Assembly: GCF_025466085.1 (NCBI RefSeq)
Contig: NZ_JANLOD010000072.1
Coordinates: forward strand, 1-64,000
Direction of reading: 5' to 3'
Source: Pseudomonas sp. 14P_8.1_Bac3
GTDB lineage: Bacteria; Pseudomonadota; Gammaproteobacteria; Pseudomonadales; Pseudomonadaceae
DNA length: 64,000 bases
Below the pieces are notes generated by a model that made no database searches, was not told where the DNA came from, and was given only the letters and a program-made list of their open reading frames with translations. Shown here piece after piece: positions 8,137-16,832 of this stretch (the stretch's first letter is position 1; each line of letters begins with the position of its first letter). The position numbers were made by a program, and so were the translations under genes.

Positions 8137-8952
8137 ATGAGTAAACCCATTGATCTTACTGCCCTGAAAAACCGTCAGCTGGCCGCTTGGGCCAGTGGCG
8201 ATTACGCCATGATCGGCACCACCCTGCAGCTTGTCGGTGAACAGCTGGCCGAGGCCTGCGACGTGCTGTGCGACGAGCGCGTGCTGGACGTCGCCGCCGG
8301 CAATGGCAATGCGACGCTGGCCGCCGCGCGGCGGGGCGGGCATGTCACGTCCACTGATTACGTGGCCGCATTGCTTGAGCGCGGCGAAGACCGCGCCCGC
8401 GCTGAACGCCTGGAGGTAACCTTTCAAGTGGCCGACGCCGAAGCCCTGCCTTTCGCGGACGCCAGTTTCGATTTGGTGCTGTCCACCTTCGGCGTGATGT
8501 TTGCCCCGGATCAGCCCAAGGCCGCCGCCGAACTGGCACGGGTTTGCCGTCCTGGCGGGCGCATCGGCCTGGCCAACTGGACGCCCGAAGGTTTTGTCGG
8601 CCAGATGTTCAAAACCCTGGGCCGCCATCTGCCACCGCCACCTCCGGGGGCACAACCGCCATCGAACTGGGGCAACGAAGCGTGGCTGCATACGCACTTC
8701 GATGAACGGGACTTTTTGCTCCAGGTGACGCGACGCTCCTTCAACTTTCGCTATCGCTCGGCGGCGCATTTCATCGACACCTTCCGCACCTGGTATGGCC
8801 CGGTCCACAAGGCCTTCGCAGCATTGCCAGCGGACGCAGCCAAAGCCCTTGAAGCCGACCTGACGGAACTGATCAACCGCTCGAACCGGGCGGGAGAGAA
8901 ATCGCTGGTGGTGCCGAGTGAATACCTTGAGGTGGTGATTACGCGGCGTTAG
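8137..8952 (+). CDS. Class I SAM-dependent methyltransferase (UbiE-like)
   Basis: This cytosolic enzyme of 271 residues has a Rossmann methyltransferase core. Motif I is VLDVAAGNGNATLAAA, the acidic loop is TSTDY, and motif IV is FDLVLSTFGVMFAPD, followed by LARVCRPGGRIGLANW. A proline run (PPPPPGAQPP) lies after the core and may be a linker to the C-terminal part. The substrate cannot be read from the sequence. It is transcribed just after the DUF4242 gene. The context with an AraC regulator suggests an inducible small-molecule methylation. Confidence 0.87.
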   Translation: MSKPIDLTALKNRQLAAWASGDYAMIGTTLQLVGEQLAEACDVLCDERVLDVAAGNGNATLAAARRGGHVTSTDYVAALLERGEDRARAERLEVTFQVADAEALPFADASFDLVLSTFGVMFAPDQPKAAAELARVCRPGGRIGLANWTPEGFVGQMFKTLGRHLPPPPPGAQPPSNWGNEAWLHTHFDERDFLLQVTRRSFNFRYRSAAHFIDTFRTWYGPVHKAFAALPADAAKALEADLTELINRSNRAGEKSLVVPSEYLEVVITRR

Positions 8953-8969
8953 ATAAACAGCTAAAACCG

Positions 8970-9007
8970 ATTGTGGGACGAGCCTGCTGGCGAACGCGGT
9001 GTGTCAG
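8970..9007. repeat. REP element
   Basis: TTGTGGGACGAGCCTGCTGG followed by CGAACGCGGTGTGTCAGG matches the REP type found elsewhere in the window. It lies downstream of the methyltransferase stop codon. Confidence 0.7.
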
Positions 9008-9139
9008 GTTGGCTGATGCATCGCTTTCGCGCGGGATCTATCCGCCAACCACCATTCGTCCACTGCATGGCACTTGCAGCGGCGTGCCGCCTCACACCCT
9101 TATGCACGGATATCCCGCGCCTTGAAGTGGAGAGTCAGC

Positions 9140-9337
9140 ATGGAGATTGATGAGAATGCGCCAGGAAACATATCTCAAGGAGGCGTTACGCGCGGCACTG
9201 ACAACGAAACGGGCCACGACCCCAAACGCACTGCGCCTGAGGTACCGCTGCCTGCGGACGATGAAGCGCCCCTCGACGAAGATATGGCCGATGTGGATGC
9301 AACCAATTCGGTGTCGAGCGAGCATCCCCATCCTTGA
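9140..9337 (+). CDS. Small acidic hypothetical protein
   Basis: This 65-residue reading frame has a good Shine-Dalgarno (GGAG, 7 bp before ATG). The product is strongly acidic, rich in Asp, Glu, Pro and Thr, with no membrane segment and no recognised domain, and is probably disordered. It stands alone between two REP elements. It could be a real Pseudomonas orphan protein; the codon pattern and ribosome site are the only support. Confidence 0.5.
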   Translation: MEIDENAPGNISQGGVTRGTDNETGHDPKRTAPEVPLPADDEAPLDEDMADVDATNSVSSEHPHP

Positions 9338-9356
9338 TGAACTCGCCTGATCCACC

Positions 9357-9384
9357 GCTATCGCGAGCAGGCTCGCTCCTACAG
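9357..9384. repeat. REP element
   Basis: CGCTATCGCGAGCAGGCTCG followed by CTCCTACAG is an inverted-orientation REP copy just after the small acidic gene. Confidence 0.75.
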
Positions 9385-9445
9385 TTTGATCGGGGACGGA
9401 CACAAGCCTCGTGTACACCGCCAATCCCTGTAGGGGCTGTATCGT

Positions 9446-9832
9446 TTAAGCGATTTTGGCGCCGCGTACGGCCAGCAGTTCGCGCAACACCGCGCGGTGG
9501 CAGTGCGCTTCGTTCTCGCAATAGCAACCTATCGCCATGGAGGTTTGGTGGGAAAGGGCCGCCAGCAGATCAAGCAGCTGGCTGGGCGCGGGGTGATTCA
9601 TCTCACTCTTGAACTTGCGCCGAAACGCCTCCCAGGCTTTTTCGTCTCTTGCAGCCTTTGCCTCTGCCACAAATTCTGCACTGGGCGCCAGCAACGGTTG
9701 CTACACATCATAAAAATCACGCCTGGCAAATTCAGCCTTGGGCACACCCCGGGGCGGACGACGGACCGTGCCCAGGCGCAACCCTTCATCGGGCAGGCGA
9801 GGTGAGCCCAGTCGCACGATATGGATCGGCAT
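9446..9832 (-). pseudogene. DUF488 (YeaO-type) gene interrupted by an in-frame amber codon
   Basis: Reading from ATG at 9832 gives a DUF488 N-terminus (MPIHIVRLGSPRLPDEG, then GTVRRPPRGVPKAEFARRDF, then YDV) of 43 residues, then TAG at 9703-9701. The same frame continues as QPLLAPSAEF to a normal DUF488 end with ALSHQTSMAIGCYC, the conserved Cys block. In the family the residue after YDV is usually Trp, so a single TGG-to-TAG change explains the break. Without the stop the product would be 128 residues, the usual length. A TTG at 9694 could in principle restart a C-terminal fragment. It is a pseudogene, a sequencing error or a recoded codon; the first two are more likely. Confidence 0.85.
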
Positions 9833-9837
9833 GACGC

Positions 9838-10560
9838 TTACCGCTGGCGCGACCCGTCAAACCATTCCATCGCCGTGCGCCAGATGCAGATTCCCAGGAA
9901 GTAGGCCGACATCAGCAGCCAAAGCCCCATGACAAGCGGGTTGATCACCGGATGGTTGATCACCAGCGACAAGCTGCACAGCAGCCAGATGGCGGTGACG
10001 GCAATATTGATCGGCATGAACTTGCGCACGCGGAACGGGTGCAGGAACTTCATCCGGGTGACGGTCAGCAGCGCCAGGCCGATGACGGTGAGCAGGGTGA
10101 TCCACGGCGCTGGCGCGATGATATAGAGGCACAGCGCAACCACGTTCCACGCGGCGGGGAAGCCCTGGAAGTAGTTGTCCTTGCTCTTCATGTTGACGTT
10201 GCAGAAACAGAACAGCGACGAGACCAGAATCAGCGACACGGTCAGCAGCAGGGTGTAGTCCGGCAACGGGATGTAGCGATAGATGAACAGCGCCGGAATA
10301 AACACATACGTCAGGTAATCGATCACCAGATCGAGGATCGAGCCGTCGAAACTCGGCAGCACCGATTGCACGTTGACCTTGCGCGCGAGTGCGCCGTCCA
10401 GCCCGTCGACGATCAGGGCGACGCCCAGCCACAGCAGGCAATTGGTCGGTTGGTTCTCCAGCAGGGCGAGGGTCGCGAGGAAGGCAGTGACCACGCCAGT
10501 GGCGGTGAAACCATGCGCGCCCCATGCTTTGAGCCTGGCGATGTGTAGAGTTGAAATCAC
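9838..10560 (-). CDS. pcs: Phosphatidylcholine synthase
   Basis: Pcs condenses CDP-diacylglycerol with choline to give phosphatidylcholine in the inner membrane. The 240-residue product has the Pcs form of the CDP-alcohol transferase motif, VDGLDGALARKVNV...DGSILDLVIDY, and about seven membrane helices. I chose the GTG at 10560 because GGAG lies 8 bp upstream and the product then has the usual Pcs length; the in-frame ATG at 10623 would add 21 polar residues. The interrupted DUF488 gene begins only 5 bp downstream. The gene is divergent from the TerB/DUF533 gene. Confidence 0.92.
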   Translation of the reverse strand: MISTLHIARLKAWGAHGFTATGVVTAFLATLALLENQPTNCLLWLGVALIVDGLDGALARKVNVQSVLPSFDGSILDLVIDYLTYVFIPALFIYRYIPLPDYTLLLTVSLILVSSLFCFCNVNMKSKDNYFQGFPAAWNVVALCLYIIAPAPWITLLTVIGLALLTVTRMKFLHPFRVRKFMPINIAVTAIWLLCSLSLVINHPVINPLVMGLWLLMSAYFLGICIWRTAMEWFDGSRQR

Positions 10561-10835
10561 GGGGCGTTCTCCAGAAAGTGAAGCAAGCCAGTCATCACCC
10601 TCGTGAATCGAGGGCGGCGGCAAACCGGGTCGGGTTGCAGGTATCGACCGGAAATCCGCGAATAAGGTTCACCGTCTGTAAATCTTAGCTGGGCCGCGAA
10701 AAAATACCGGGGATTAATCTGCGTTATTAAAGGACGGTGGACAGGGCCGCCGGTGTCAGCCCAACGGTGGTGGCACATTGGCGTGCGCGGACTATCGTTG
10801 CCTGACGGATTGCTTCCTTTGATGAGGACATCGTC

Positions 10836-11549
10836 ATGAACACCAGCGATTTGCTCGAACAACTCCTGCGGGCCGGCCAGGGCTCGATGACACAACAGGG
10901 TGGCGGTGCCCCCCAAGGCGGCATCGGCGGCGGTCTCGGTGGTTTGCTCGGTGGCCTTTTGGGCGGCGGTGCCGGGGCCAACAGCGGCTTGGGCGGATTG
11001 CTCGGCGGCTTGCTGGGAGGCGGCTCGGCCCTCGGCGGCTCAACCCAGCGTCGGGCCGGTGGCGGCACCAATTATGCGGCGCTGGCGTCCCTGGGCATGA
11101 TGGCTTTTCAGGCCTATCAAGCCTGGCAACGCAGCCAGGCGTCGGCACCGCAACAGGCGCCGCGCACCGTGGATCTGTTGTCCGGCCCCGAGGTCGAGAA
11201 TCATAGCCACGCCGTGTTGCGCGCGTTGATTGCGGCAGCAAAGGCCGATGGACGGATCGATGAGGCTGAACAGCAGATGATCAGCACGGAAATCGGGCGT
11301 CATACCGATGACCCGGAACTGCAGCAATGGCTGGATGATGAAGTGGCCCGGCCGCTCGATGCTGCCGATGTGGCGCGGTCGGCGACGGACCCGGCGATGG
11401 CTGCGGAAATGTACCTGGCCAGCGTGATGCTGGTGGATGACCAGCAGGATGCCGAGCGCAATTACTTGGATGAACTGGCGGCGGCATTGAAGATCGATCC
11501 GCAGTTGCAGGTGCACCTGGAGCAGCAGGCGAAAGGTGGCGTGGCTTAA
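10836..11549 (+). CDS. TerB-like DUF533 family protein (YebE-type)
   Basis: This 237-residue protein begins with a short helix (NTSDLLEQLLRAGQ). A long Gly/Leu-rich segment follows (about 24-65, repeats of GGLLGGLLGGG), which may insert in or lie on the membrane. The helical TerB-like DUF533 domain (about 110-235) contains AAAKADGRIDEAEQQMI, the acidic EF-like turn of the family. DUF533 proteins such as E. coli YebE are inner-membrane proteins of uncertain role. AGGA precedes the ATG. It appears monocistronic. Confidence 0.87.
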   Translation: MNTSDLLEQLLRAGQGSMTQQGGGAPQGGIGGGLGGLLGGLLGGGAGANSGLGGLLGGLLGGGSALGGSTQRRAGGGTNYAALASLGMMAFQAYQAWQRSQASAPQQAPRTVDLLSGPEVENHSHAVLRALIAAAKADGRIDEAEQQMISTEIGRHTDDPELQQWLDDEVARPLDAADVARSATDPAMAAEMYLASVMLVDDQQDAERNYLDELAAALKIDPQLQVHLEQQAKGGVA

Positions 11550-11804
11550 ACCTTGAATCCAGTCCTGGCGCAATCCCGGCAACAGGGGCGGCGGTGATTA
11601 CGGTGGCGAAAACGGCACCGCCTGCACCTCGGCGAAGAACGCCCTGCGGATAAAACAGCGTATTCACTGCCAGCCGCGCTGGAAGCCCGTCTGTCAGGGC
11701 AATTTCAACCCCGATTGAATTTTTTTCATGGCAAATCGCTCTGCTGATGTAGAGACGCGTTGATTCAGCGTCCTGCCACTGGCCACAGACCGAGAGATGC
11801 GCCC

Positions 11805-13190
11805 ATGACTGCCCTGACACGACTCGAATCCCGGCCTGCCCACGAGCACGCCATCCCGACTGCCGGCAGCCTGAAGCAGTGCTATGAACAACTGCTGCTG
11901 AACGACGATGCCGAGCAACGCCGGGTACTCGGAAAAACGTTCCTGAATGCCCAATTGGAGCAGGCGAGGGGCCTGCCCGAACAGATGCCGGAACAGCTTT
12001 GCTCCCTGCAAAGTTTCGTCGAAGAGCACAGTGCCGAAGTGGCTCGCCAATACGCGGAATACCTGAGCGCCCGCAAAGCTGGCGGGCCGCGCCAGTTCTT
12101 CAGCAATAAAGCCCATGCGTTGTTTTTCCTGCAAGCCGTTGGCCCGACCAAACTGGTGGACGGCGCCTGGTTGTACGGGCTGCTGCAGCACTGGCGCGAC
12201 CCGCGCTTCGAAGGGCTGATCTGCACGTATCTGGAAGAGTTGGGTGAGGGCAACCCGGCGCAAAATCACGTGGTGATCTACCGCAAACTCCTCGCCGAAC
12301 TCGGTTTGCAGGACCCTGGTGTGATCGCCGACGAGCATTACCTGCAAGGCGCGATTCAACTGGCCCTGGGCGAATGCGCCGACGAATTTCTGCCCGAGGT
12401 GATCGGCTACAACCTCGGCTACGAACAGTTGCCCTTGCACCTGCTGATCAGCGCCTACGAACTTAGCGAATTGGGCATCGACCCGTATTACTTCACTCTG
12501 CACGTCACCATCGACAACGCCAGCACCGGGCATGCGCAAAAGGCCGTGCAGTCGGTGTTGCAGCTGTTGCCGATCGAAGCCGATCGCGAGGCGTTTCTGC
12601 GCCGGGTGGCACTGGGTTACCGACTCAACGACCTGGGGCAGGGCAGCCGCGCGATCATCGAGTCATTCGACCTGTACGCCGAAGTGTTGAACATGCTCGA
12701 ACGCAAACGTCCGTTCGGCCAGCACATGCATTCCGACTACTGCCGTTTCGAAGGCAAGACGGTCAATCAATGGCTCTCGTCGCCGGAACAACTGCCCGAT
12801 TTCCTCACCGCCATGGAAAACAAGGGCTGGATCAAGCGCAACCAGGATCCGCAGGACAGCCGTTTCTGGCAACTGATCGACGGCGACGGCGCGGCGATGT
12901 TCGGGGTGTTCAGTCCTTACGAAAAACAACTGCTGCACGACTGGATCGCGGGGGACTGGACGCCGGAGCGTTCAACCCTAGCGCCCCGTCGTGGCAGCAG
13001 CGCGCCGGTCGAACCGGCATTGCCCGCCAGCGATCCGGACATCCAGGTGCTGCAAACGGCGCTGGAAGGCTTGCCGGCCGCCGATCAAATGCAGGTGTTG
13101 ATTCCATGGCTCTCGGCGCATCGTCATGCCCATCCGGCCGGCCTGATGGCGACGCGGCGGTTCATCGAACTCAAATCCAGCCTTCGATAG
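11805..13190 (+). CDS. Iron-containing redox enzyme family (haem-oxygenase-like diiron protein)
   Basis: This 461-residue protein belongs to the HDO superfamily of haem-oxygenase-like diiron oxidases. Likely metal ligands are Glu144/Glu145 and His155 in LEELGEGNPAQNH, then Glu219, His233, Asp237 and His243 in the block YFTLHVTIDNASTGH. The C-terminal 200 residues are an extra helical part of unknown role. GAGAG precedes the ATG at 11805. Known HDO members oxidise fatty or amino acids, but no substrate can be assigned here. A methyltransferase gene follows after 10 bp and ligD after that, so the three are probably cotranscribed. Confidence 0.82.
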   Translation: MTALTRLESRPAHEHAIPTAGSLKQCYEQLLLNDDAEQRRVLGKTFLNAQLEQARGLPEQMPEQLCSLQSFVEEHSAEVARQYAEYLSARKAGGPRQFFSNKAHALFFLQAVGPTKLVDGAWLYGLLQHWRDPRFEGLICTYLEELGEGNPAQNHVVIYRKLLAELGLQDPGVIADEHYLQGAIQLALGECADEFLPEVIGYNLGYEQLPLHLLISAYELSELGIDPYYFTLHVTIDNASTGHAQKAVQSVLQLLPIEADREAFLRRVALGYRLNDLGQGSRAIIESFDLYAEVLNMLERKRPFGQHMHSDYCRFEGKTVNQWLSSPEQLPDFLTAMENKGWIKRNQDPQDSRFWQLIDGDGAAMFGVFSPYEKQLLHDWIAGDWTPERSTLAPRRGSSAPVEPALPASDPDIQVLQTALEGLPAADQMQVLIPWLSAHRHAHPAGLMATRRFIELKSSLR

Positions 13191-13200
13191 GGAGCATGGC

Positions 13201-14193
13201 ATGAATCAGGAAGAACAATTGGGGGCTGCCGATCTGGCCTTGCTGCAACTGGGGCGCCGGTTGCAGGCGGATGGCTACCGCTTTATCACGCCGACGCCAC
13301 TGACCCATCAGCGGGTCAATGATCGCGCGTTCGGCCAGAGTGCCCGGACGTTGCGTGAAGTGTTCGGTTGGTCGCGGGCGTTCGAGCCCGGCCTGTTGTC
13401 GGCGGACGAACAACGGCAGTTGGGGCAGGCCGGCGTTCTTGAAGAGAGCAACGGTCGGCTGAAAAGCCGCGTGCGCTGGTCCAGCCTCGATGACCTGCTG
13501 TTCGTGCATTCGGGATTCCCTACCGATGCGGCCGATGCAGTGTTCTTCGGTCCGGACTCCTACCGTTTTGCGCAATTGATTCACAGCCATCTGCAGCAAA
13601 GTTTCGCGCCGATCCGCCGCGCCGTGGACATCGGGTGCGGCGCTGGCGTCGGCGCCATCGTCATTGCCCGCGCTCGCCGTGAAGCCGAGGTCCTGGCGGT
13701 CGATATCAATCCGGCGGCGCTGCGCCTGACGGCGGTCAACGCCGCGCTCGCCGAAGTGGCCAACGTCAGCGTCGAGGCCAGCGATGTCCTGCGGGATGTC
13801 GACGGCAGTTTCGACCTGATCGTCGCCAACCCGCCTTACATGGCCGACCCGACGGAGCGAGCCTATCGCCATGGCGGTGGGGCGCACGGCGCGCAGTTGT
13901 CGGTGCGGATCGTCGAACAGGCGCTGAACCGCCTGGCGCCGGGCGGTTCGCTGGTGTTGTACACCGGCGTGGCGATGATCGACGGCTGTGATCCGTTTCT
14001 GGACGCACTGGCGCCGTACCTGGATTCCACGCGATTCGCCTGGACCTATCACGAGATCGACCCCGACGTGTTTGGCGAAGAATTGTTGACGCCCGGCTAT
14101 CAGCGGGTGGAGCGGATTGCGGTGGTCGCGCTGATCGTGACGCGAATCGGCCCGAGTATCGGTGGGAGCGTTGAATCAGCCGCAAGTGAGTAA
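13201..14193 (+). CDS. Class I methyltransferase with NPPY motif
   Basis: This 330-residue enzyme has an N-terminal helical domain (about 1-120) and a SAM-binding Rossmann core (about 135-300; motif I AVDIGCGAGVGAIVIARARR, acidic residue in AVDINP). The catalytic tetrapeptide is NPPY, in LIVANPPYMADP. NPPY is typical of enzymes that methylate amide or exocyclic nitrogens, such as PrmC-type glutamine methylases, but the N-terminal part is unlike PrmC. The gene is 10 bp after the diiron-protein gene and 8 bp before ligD. GGGAG precedes the start. A joint metabolic step with the diiron enzyme is plausible. Confidence 0.85.
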   Translation: MNQEEQLGAADLALLQLGRRLQADGYRFITPTPLTHQRVNDRAFGQSARTLREVFGWSRAFEPGLLSADEQRQLGQAGVLEESNGRLKSRVRWSSLDDLLFVHSGFPTDAADAVFFGPDSYRFAQLIHSHLQQSFAPIRRAVDIGCGAGVGAIVIARARREAEVLAVDINPAALRLTAVNAALAEVANVSVEASDVLRDVDGSFDLIVANPPYMADPTERAYRHGGGAHGAQLSVRIVEQALNRLAPGGSLVLYTGVAMIDGCDPFLDALAPYLDSTRFAWTYHEIDPDVFGEELLTPGYQRVERIAVVALIVTRIGPSIGGSVESAASE

Positions 14194-14201
14194 GGTGAGC
14201 C

Positions 14202-16799
14202 ATGAACAAGAACCTGGATGACTACAATCGCATGCGCGACTTTTCGGCGACCTCGGAACCGGCCGCCAAACAGTCGGGCAAGAAGATCGCGAAAGACCAC
14301 GCCTTGCAGTTCTGCATCCAGAAGCATGACGCCTCGCGCCTGCACTATGACTTTCGCCTGGAACTCGATGGCGCACTGAAAAGCTGGGCGGTGCCGAAGG
14401 GCCCGTCGCTCGACCCCAAGGTCAAGCGCCTGGCGGTGCATGTCGAAGATCACCCGATCGATTACGCCACGTTCGAGGGCAGCATTCCCGAGGGACACTA
14501 TGGCGCCGGTGATGTGATCGTCTGGGACCGTGGCGTGTGGATTCCCCAGGAAGATCCGGCCAAGGCCTACGCCAAGGGCAAGCTCAAATTCGAGCTGCAG
14601 GGCGAGAAACTCGGCGGGCTGTGGAACCTGGTGCGCACGCACATGCCCGGCAAGCAGGAGCAATGGTTCCTGATCAAGCATCAGGACAGCGCGGCCAAGC
14701 CGGAGAGCGATTACGACGTGGTCGCCGCGGAGCCGGACAGCGTGCTCAGCGACCGCACCATCCTGCCGAAAAAATCCAAGGCAGCGGACAAGCCCAAACC
14801 GGTCAAGAAGCCCGCGCGTAAAGTTGCGGCCAAACCGCAGTCGGCGCAGCTCACCGGTGCGCACAAAGCGAAACTGCCGGAGCTGCTCAAGCCTGAACTG
14901 GCGACCCTGGTTGAAAAGGCCCCGGATGGCGAGTGGAGCTATGAAATCAAGTTCGACGGCTACCGGATCATGGCCCGGATCGATCATGGTGAAGTGAAGC
15001 TGTTCACCCGCAATGGCCACGATTGGACCCATAAACTGCCGAAACAGGCAGAGGCACTGGCGGCGCTGCAGCTGGAGTCGGCCTGGCTCGACGGCGAAAT
15101 GGTGGTCGCCAACGAACAGGGTGTGCCGGACTTCCAGGCCCTGCAAAATGCCTTCGATTCCGGGCGCAGCGGCAACATTCTTTACTACCTGTTCGACATG
15201 CCTTACCTCAATGGCGTCGACCTGCGCGAAGTGCCGGTCGAGGAGCGTCGGGTTGCGCTGGCGACCGTGCTCAAACCGAGTGAAGACCCGCTGTTGCGGT
15301 TCTCCGATGCGTTCGCCGAAGAGCCGGAGGCCTTGCTCAACAGCGCCTGCCAGATGCGCATGGAAGGGCTTATCGGCAAGCGCCTGGGTTCGCCCTACGT
15401 GTCGCGGCGCAGCAGTGACTGGATCAAGCTCAAGTGCAAGCATCGGCAGGAATTCGTGGTGGTCGGCTACACCGATCCGAAGGGTGCGCGTAATGCCTTT
15501 GGCGCTTTGCTGCTGGGGTTGCATGACCGGGACAGCGGCGAGTTGCGCTATGCCGGCAAGGTCGGCACCGGGTTCAACGAGATAACGCTCAAGAGCATTT
15601 ACGAACAGCTGAAGCCGTTGCAGGTGAAGAAGCCGTCGGTGAGCAATCCACCGAGTGGTTTTGACGCCAAAGGTGTGCACTGGCTCAAACCCGTCCTGCT
15701 GGCTGAAATTGCCTTTGCGGAAATGACCAAGGAAGGCTCGGTGCGCCATGCCGTGTTCCATGGCCTGCGCGATGACAAACCAGCCAAAGACATCACCGAG
15801 GAGCGCCCCAAAGTGGTGAAGAAAAGCACTGCGGAAAAACCGGCCGCGCCTAAAAAAGCCGCCAGCAAAAAACCAGCCGCGGAAAAAGCCGCGACAGCAC
15901 CGTCGCAACTGGGGCTGGGCGGGGGCAAGGTGCGGATCACCCACCCTGACCGGGTCATCGATGCCAGCAGCGGTACGACCAAAGTGCAACTGGCGGAATA
16001 TTACGCCAGTGTCGCCGAGTGGATTCTGCCCGAACTGAAAGACCGGCCCGTGGCGCTGGTTCGCGCCCCGGACGGGATTGCCGGCGAACTGTTTTTTCAG
16101 AAAAACGCCGAGCGCCTGGCCATTCCCGGGATCACCACCCTGGACAAGGCACTCACCGGGCAGCCGATCATGATCATCAACAGCCCCGAAGCGTTGATCG
16201 GCGCGGTGCAGATGAGCACCGTGGAACTGCACACCTGGAACGCCACCGCGGATAACCTCGACAAGCCAGACCGCTTCGTCCTCGACCTCGACCCGGACCC
16301 GGCGTTGCCGTGGAAAAGCATGGTCGAAGCCACGCAACTGACGCTGTCGGTGCTGGATGAACTGGGGCTCAAGGCCTTCCTGAAAACCAGTGGCGGCAAA
16401 GGCATTCACGTGGTGGTGCCGCTGACCCGCAAGCTCGGTTGGGACGAGGTGAAGGACTTCAGCCACGCCATCGTCAGTCACATGGCCAAGTTGTTGCCGG
16501 AACGGTTTTCCGCGGTGTCGGGGCCGAAGAACCGGGTGGGGCGGATCTTCATTGACTACCTGCGCAACGGCCTCGGCGCCACCACGATTTGTGCCTATGC
16601 CGCCCGTACTCGGGACGGGTTGCCCGTGTCAGTGCCGATCTTTCGTGAGGAAGTGGCGGAGCTGAAGGGGGGTAACCAATGGAACATCCACAACGTGCAG
16701 GAACGCATGGCCGAAGTCGGCAATGAGCCTTGGGCTGATCTGAACAAAACCAGACAGGGCATCACCGCCGAGATGCGGCGCCGGGTGGGGATGAAGTAG
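14202..16799 (+). CDS. ligD: DNA ligase D (non-homologous end joining)
   Basis: This 865-residue protein has the three LigD modules in Pseudomonas order. First is a 3'-phosphoesterase (about 30-190; HDASRLHYDFRLELDG and EGSIPEGHYGAGDVIVWDRG). The ATP-dependent ligase follows (about 225-530; catalytic Lys250 in EIKFDGYR). Last is an AEP-type polymerase (about 570-860; acidic pair in LDLDPDP, SGGKGIHV). Two Lys/Ala/Pro-rich linkers (about 188-215 and 540-565) join them. LigD repairs double-strand breaks with Ku. No ku gene is present in this window. The TAAGGTGAGCC upstream both ends the methyltransferase gene and supplies the ribosome site. Confidence 0.96.
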   Translation: MNKNLDDYNRMRDFSATSEPAAKQSGKKIAKDHALQFCIQKHDASRLHYDFRLELDGALKSWAVPKGPSLDPKVKRLAVHVEDHPIDYATFEGSIPEGHYGAGDVIVWDRGVWIPQEDPAKAYAKGKLKFELQGEKLGGLWNLVRTHMPGKQEQWFLIKHQDSAAKPESDYDVVAAEPDSVLSDRTILPKKSKAADKPKPVKKPARKVAAKPQSAQLTGAHKAKLPELLKPELATLVEKAPDGEWSYEIKFDGYRIMARIDHGEVKLFTRNGHDWTHKLPKQAEALAALQLESAWLDGEMVVANEQGVPDFQALQNAFDSGRSGNILYYLFDMPYLNGVDLREVPVEERRVALATVLKPSEDPLLRFSDAFAEEPEALLNSACQMRMEGLIGKRLGSPYVSRRSSDWIKLKCKHRQEFVVVGYTDPKGARNAFGALLLGLHDRDSGELRYAGKVGTGFNEITLKSIYEQLKPLQVKKPSVSNPPSGFDAKGVHWLKPVLLAEIAFAEMTKEGSVRHAVFHGLRDDKPAKDITEERPKVVKKSTAEKPAAPKKAASKKPAAEKAATAPSQLGLGGGKVRITHPDRVIDASSGTTKVQLAEYYASVAEWILPELKDRPVALVRAPDGIAGELFFQKNAERLAIPGITTLDKALTGQPIMIINSPEALIGAVQMSTVELHTWNATADNLDKPDRFVLDLDPDPALPWKSMVEATQLTLSVLDELGLKAFLKTSGGKGIHVVVPLTRKLGWDEVKDFSHAIVSHMAKLLPERFSAVSGPKNRVGRIFIDYLRNGLGATTICAYAARTRDGLPVSVPIFREEVAELKGGNQWNIHNVQERMAEVGNEPWADLNKTRQGITAEMRRRVGMK

Positions 16800-16821
16800 G
16801 AGCCGGCTTGCTGGCGATAGC
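16796..16821. repeat. REP element overlapping the ligD stop codon
   Basis: GTAGGAGCCGGCTTGCTGGC begins at 16796, so the ligD TAG (16797-16799) is part of the REP. The element lies between the convergent ends of ligD and an LLM monooxygenase gene. Confidence 0.75.
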
Positions 16822-16832
16822 TGTCGCAGCCG

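Noticed and set aside
11699..11728. AT-rich TTCAA/TTGAA hairpin with a T-run as a terminator
   Set aside because: The stem has only five base pairs, and the position is about 150 bp after the DUF533 stop, so support is weak.
14100..16481. Long minus-strand frame (about 790 codons) opposite ligD
   Set aside because: It is the mirror of LigD codon bias, with no recognisable domain or ribosome site. LigD on the plus strand has all three catalytic modules.
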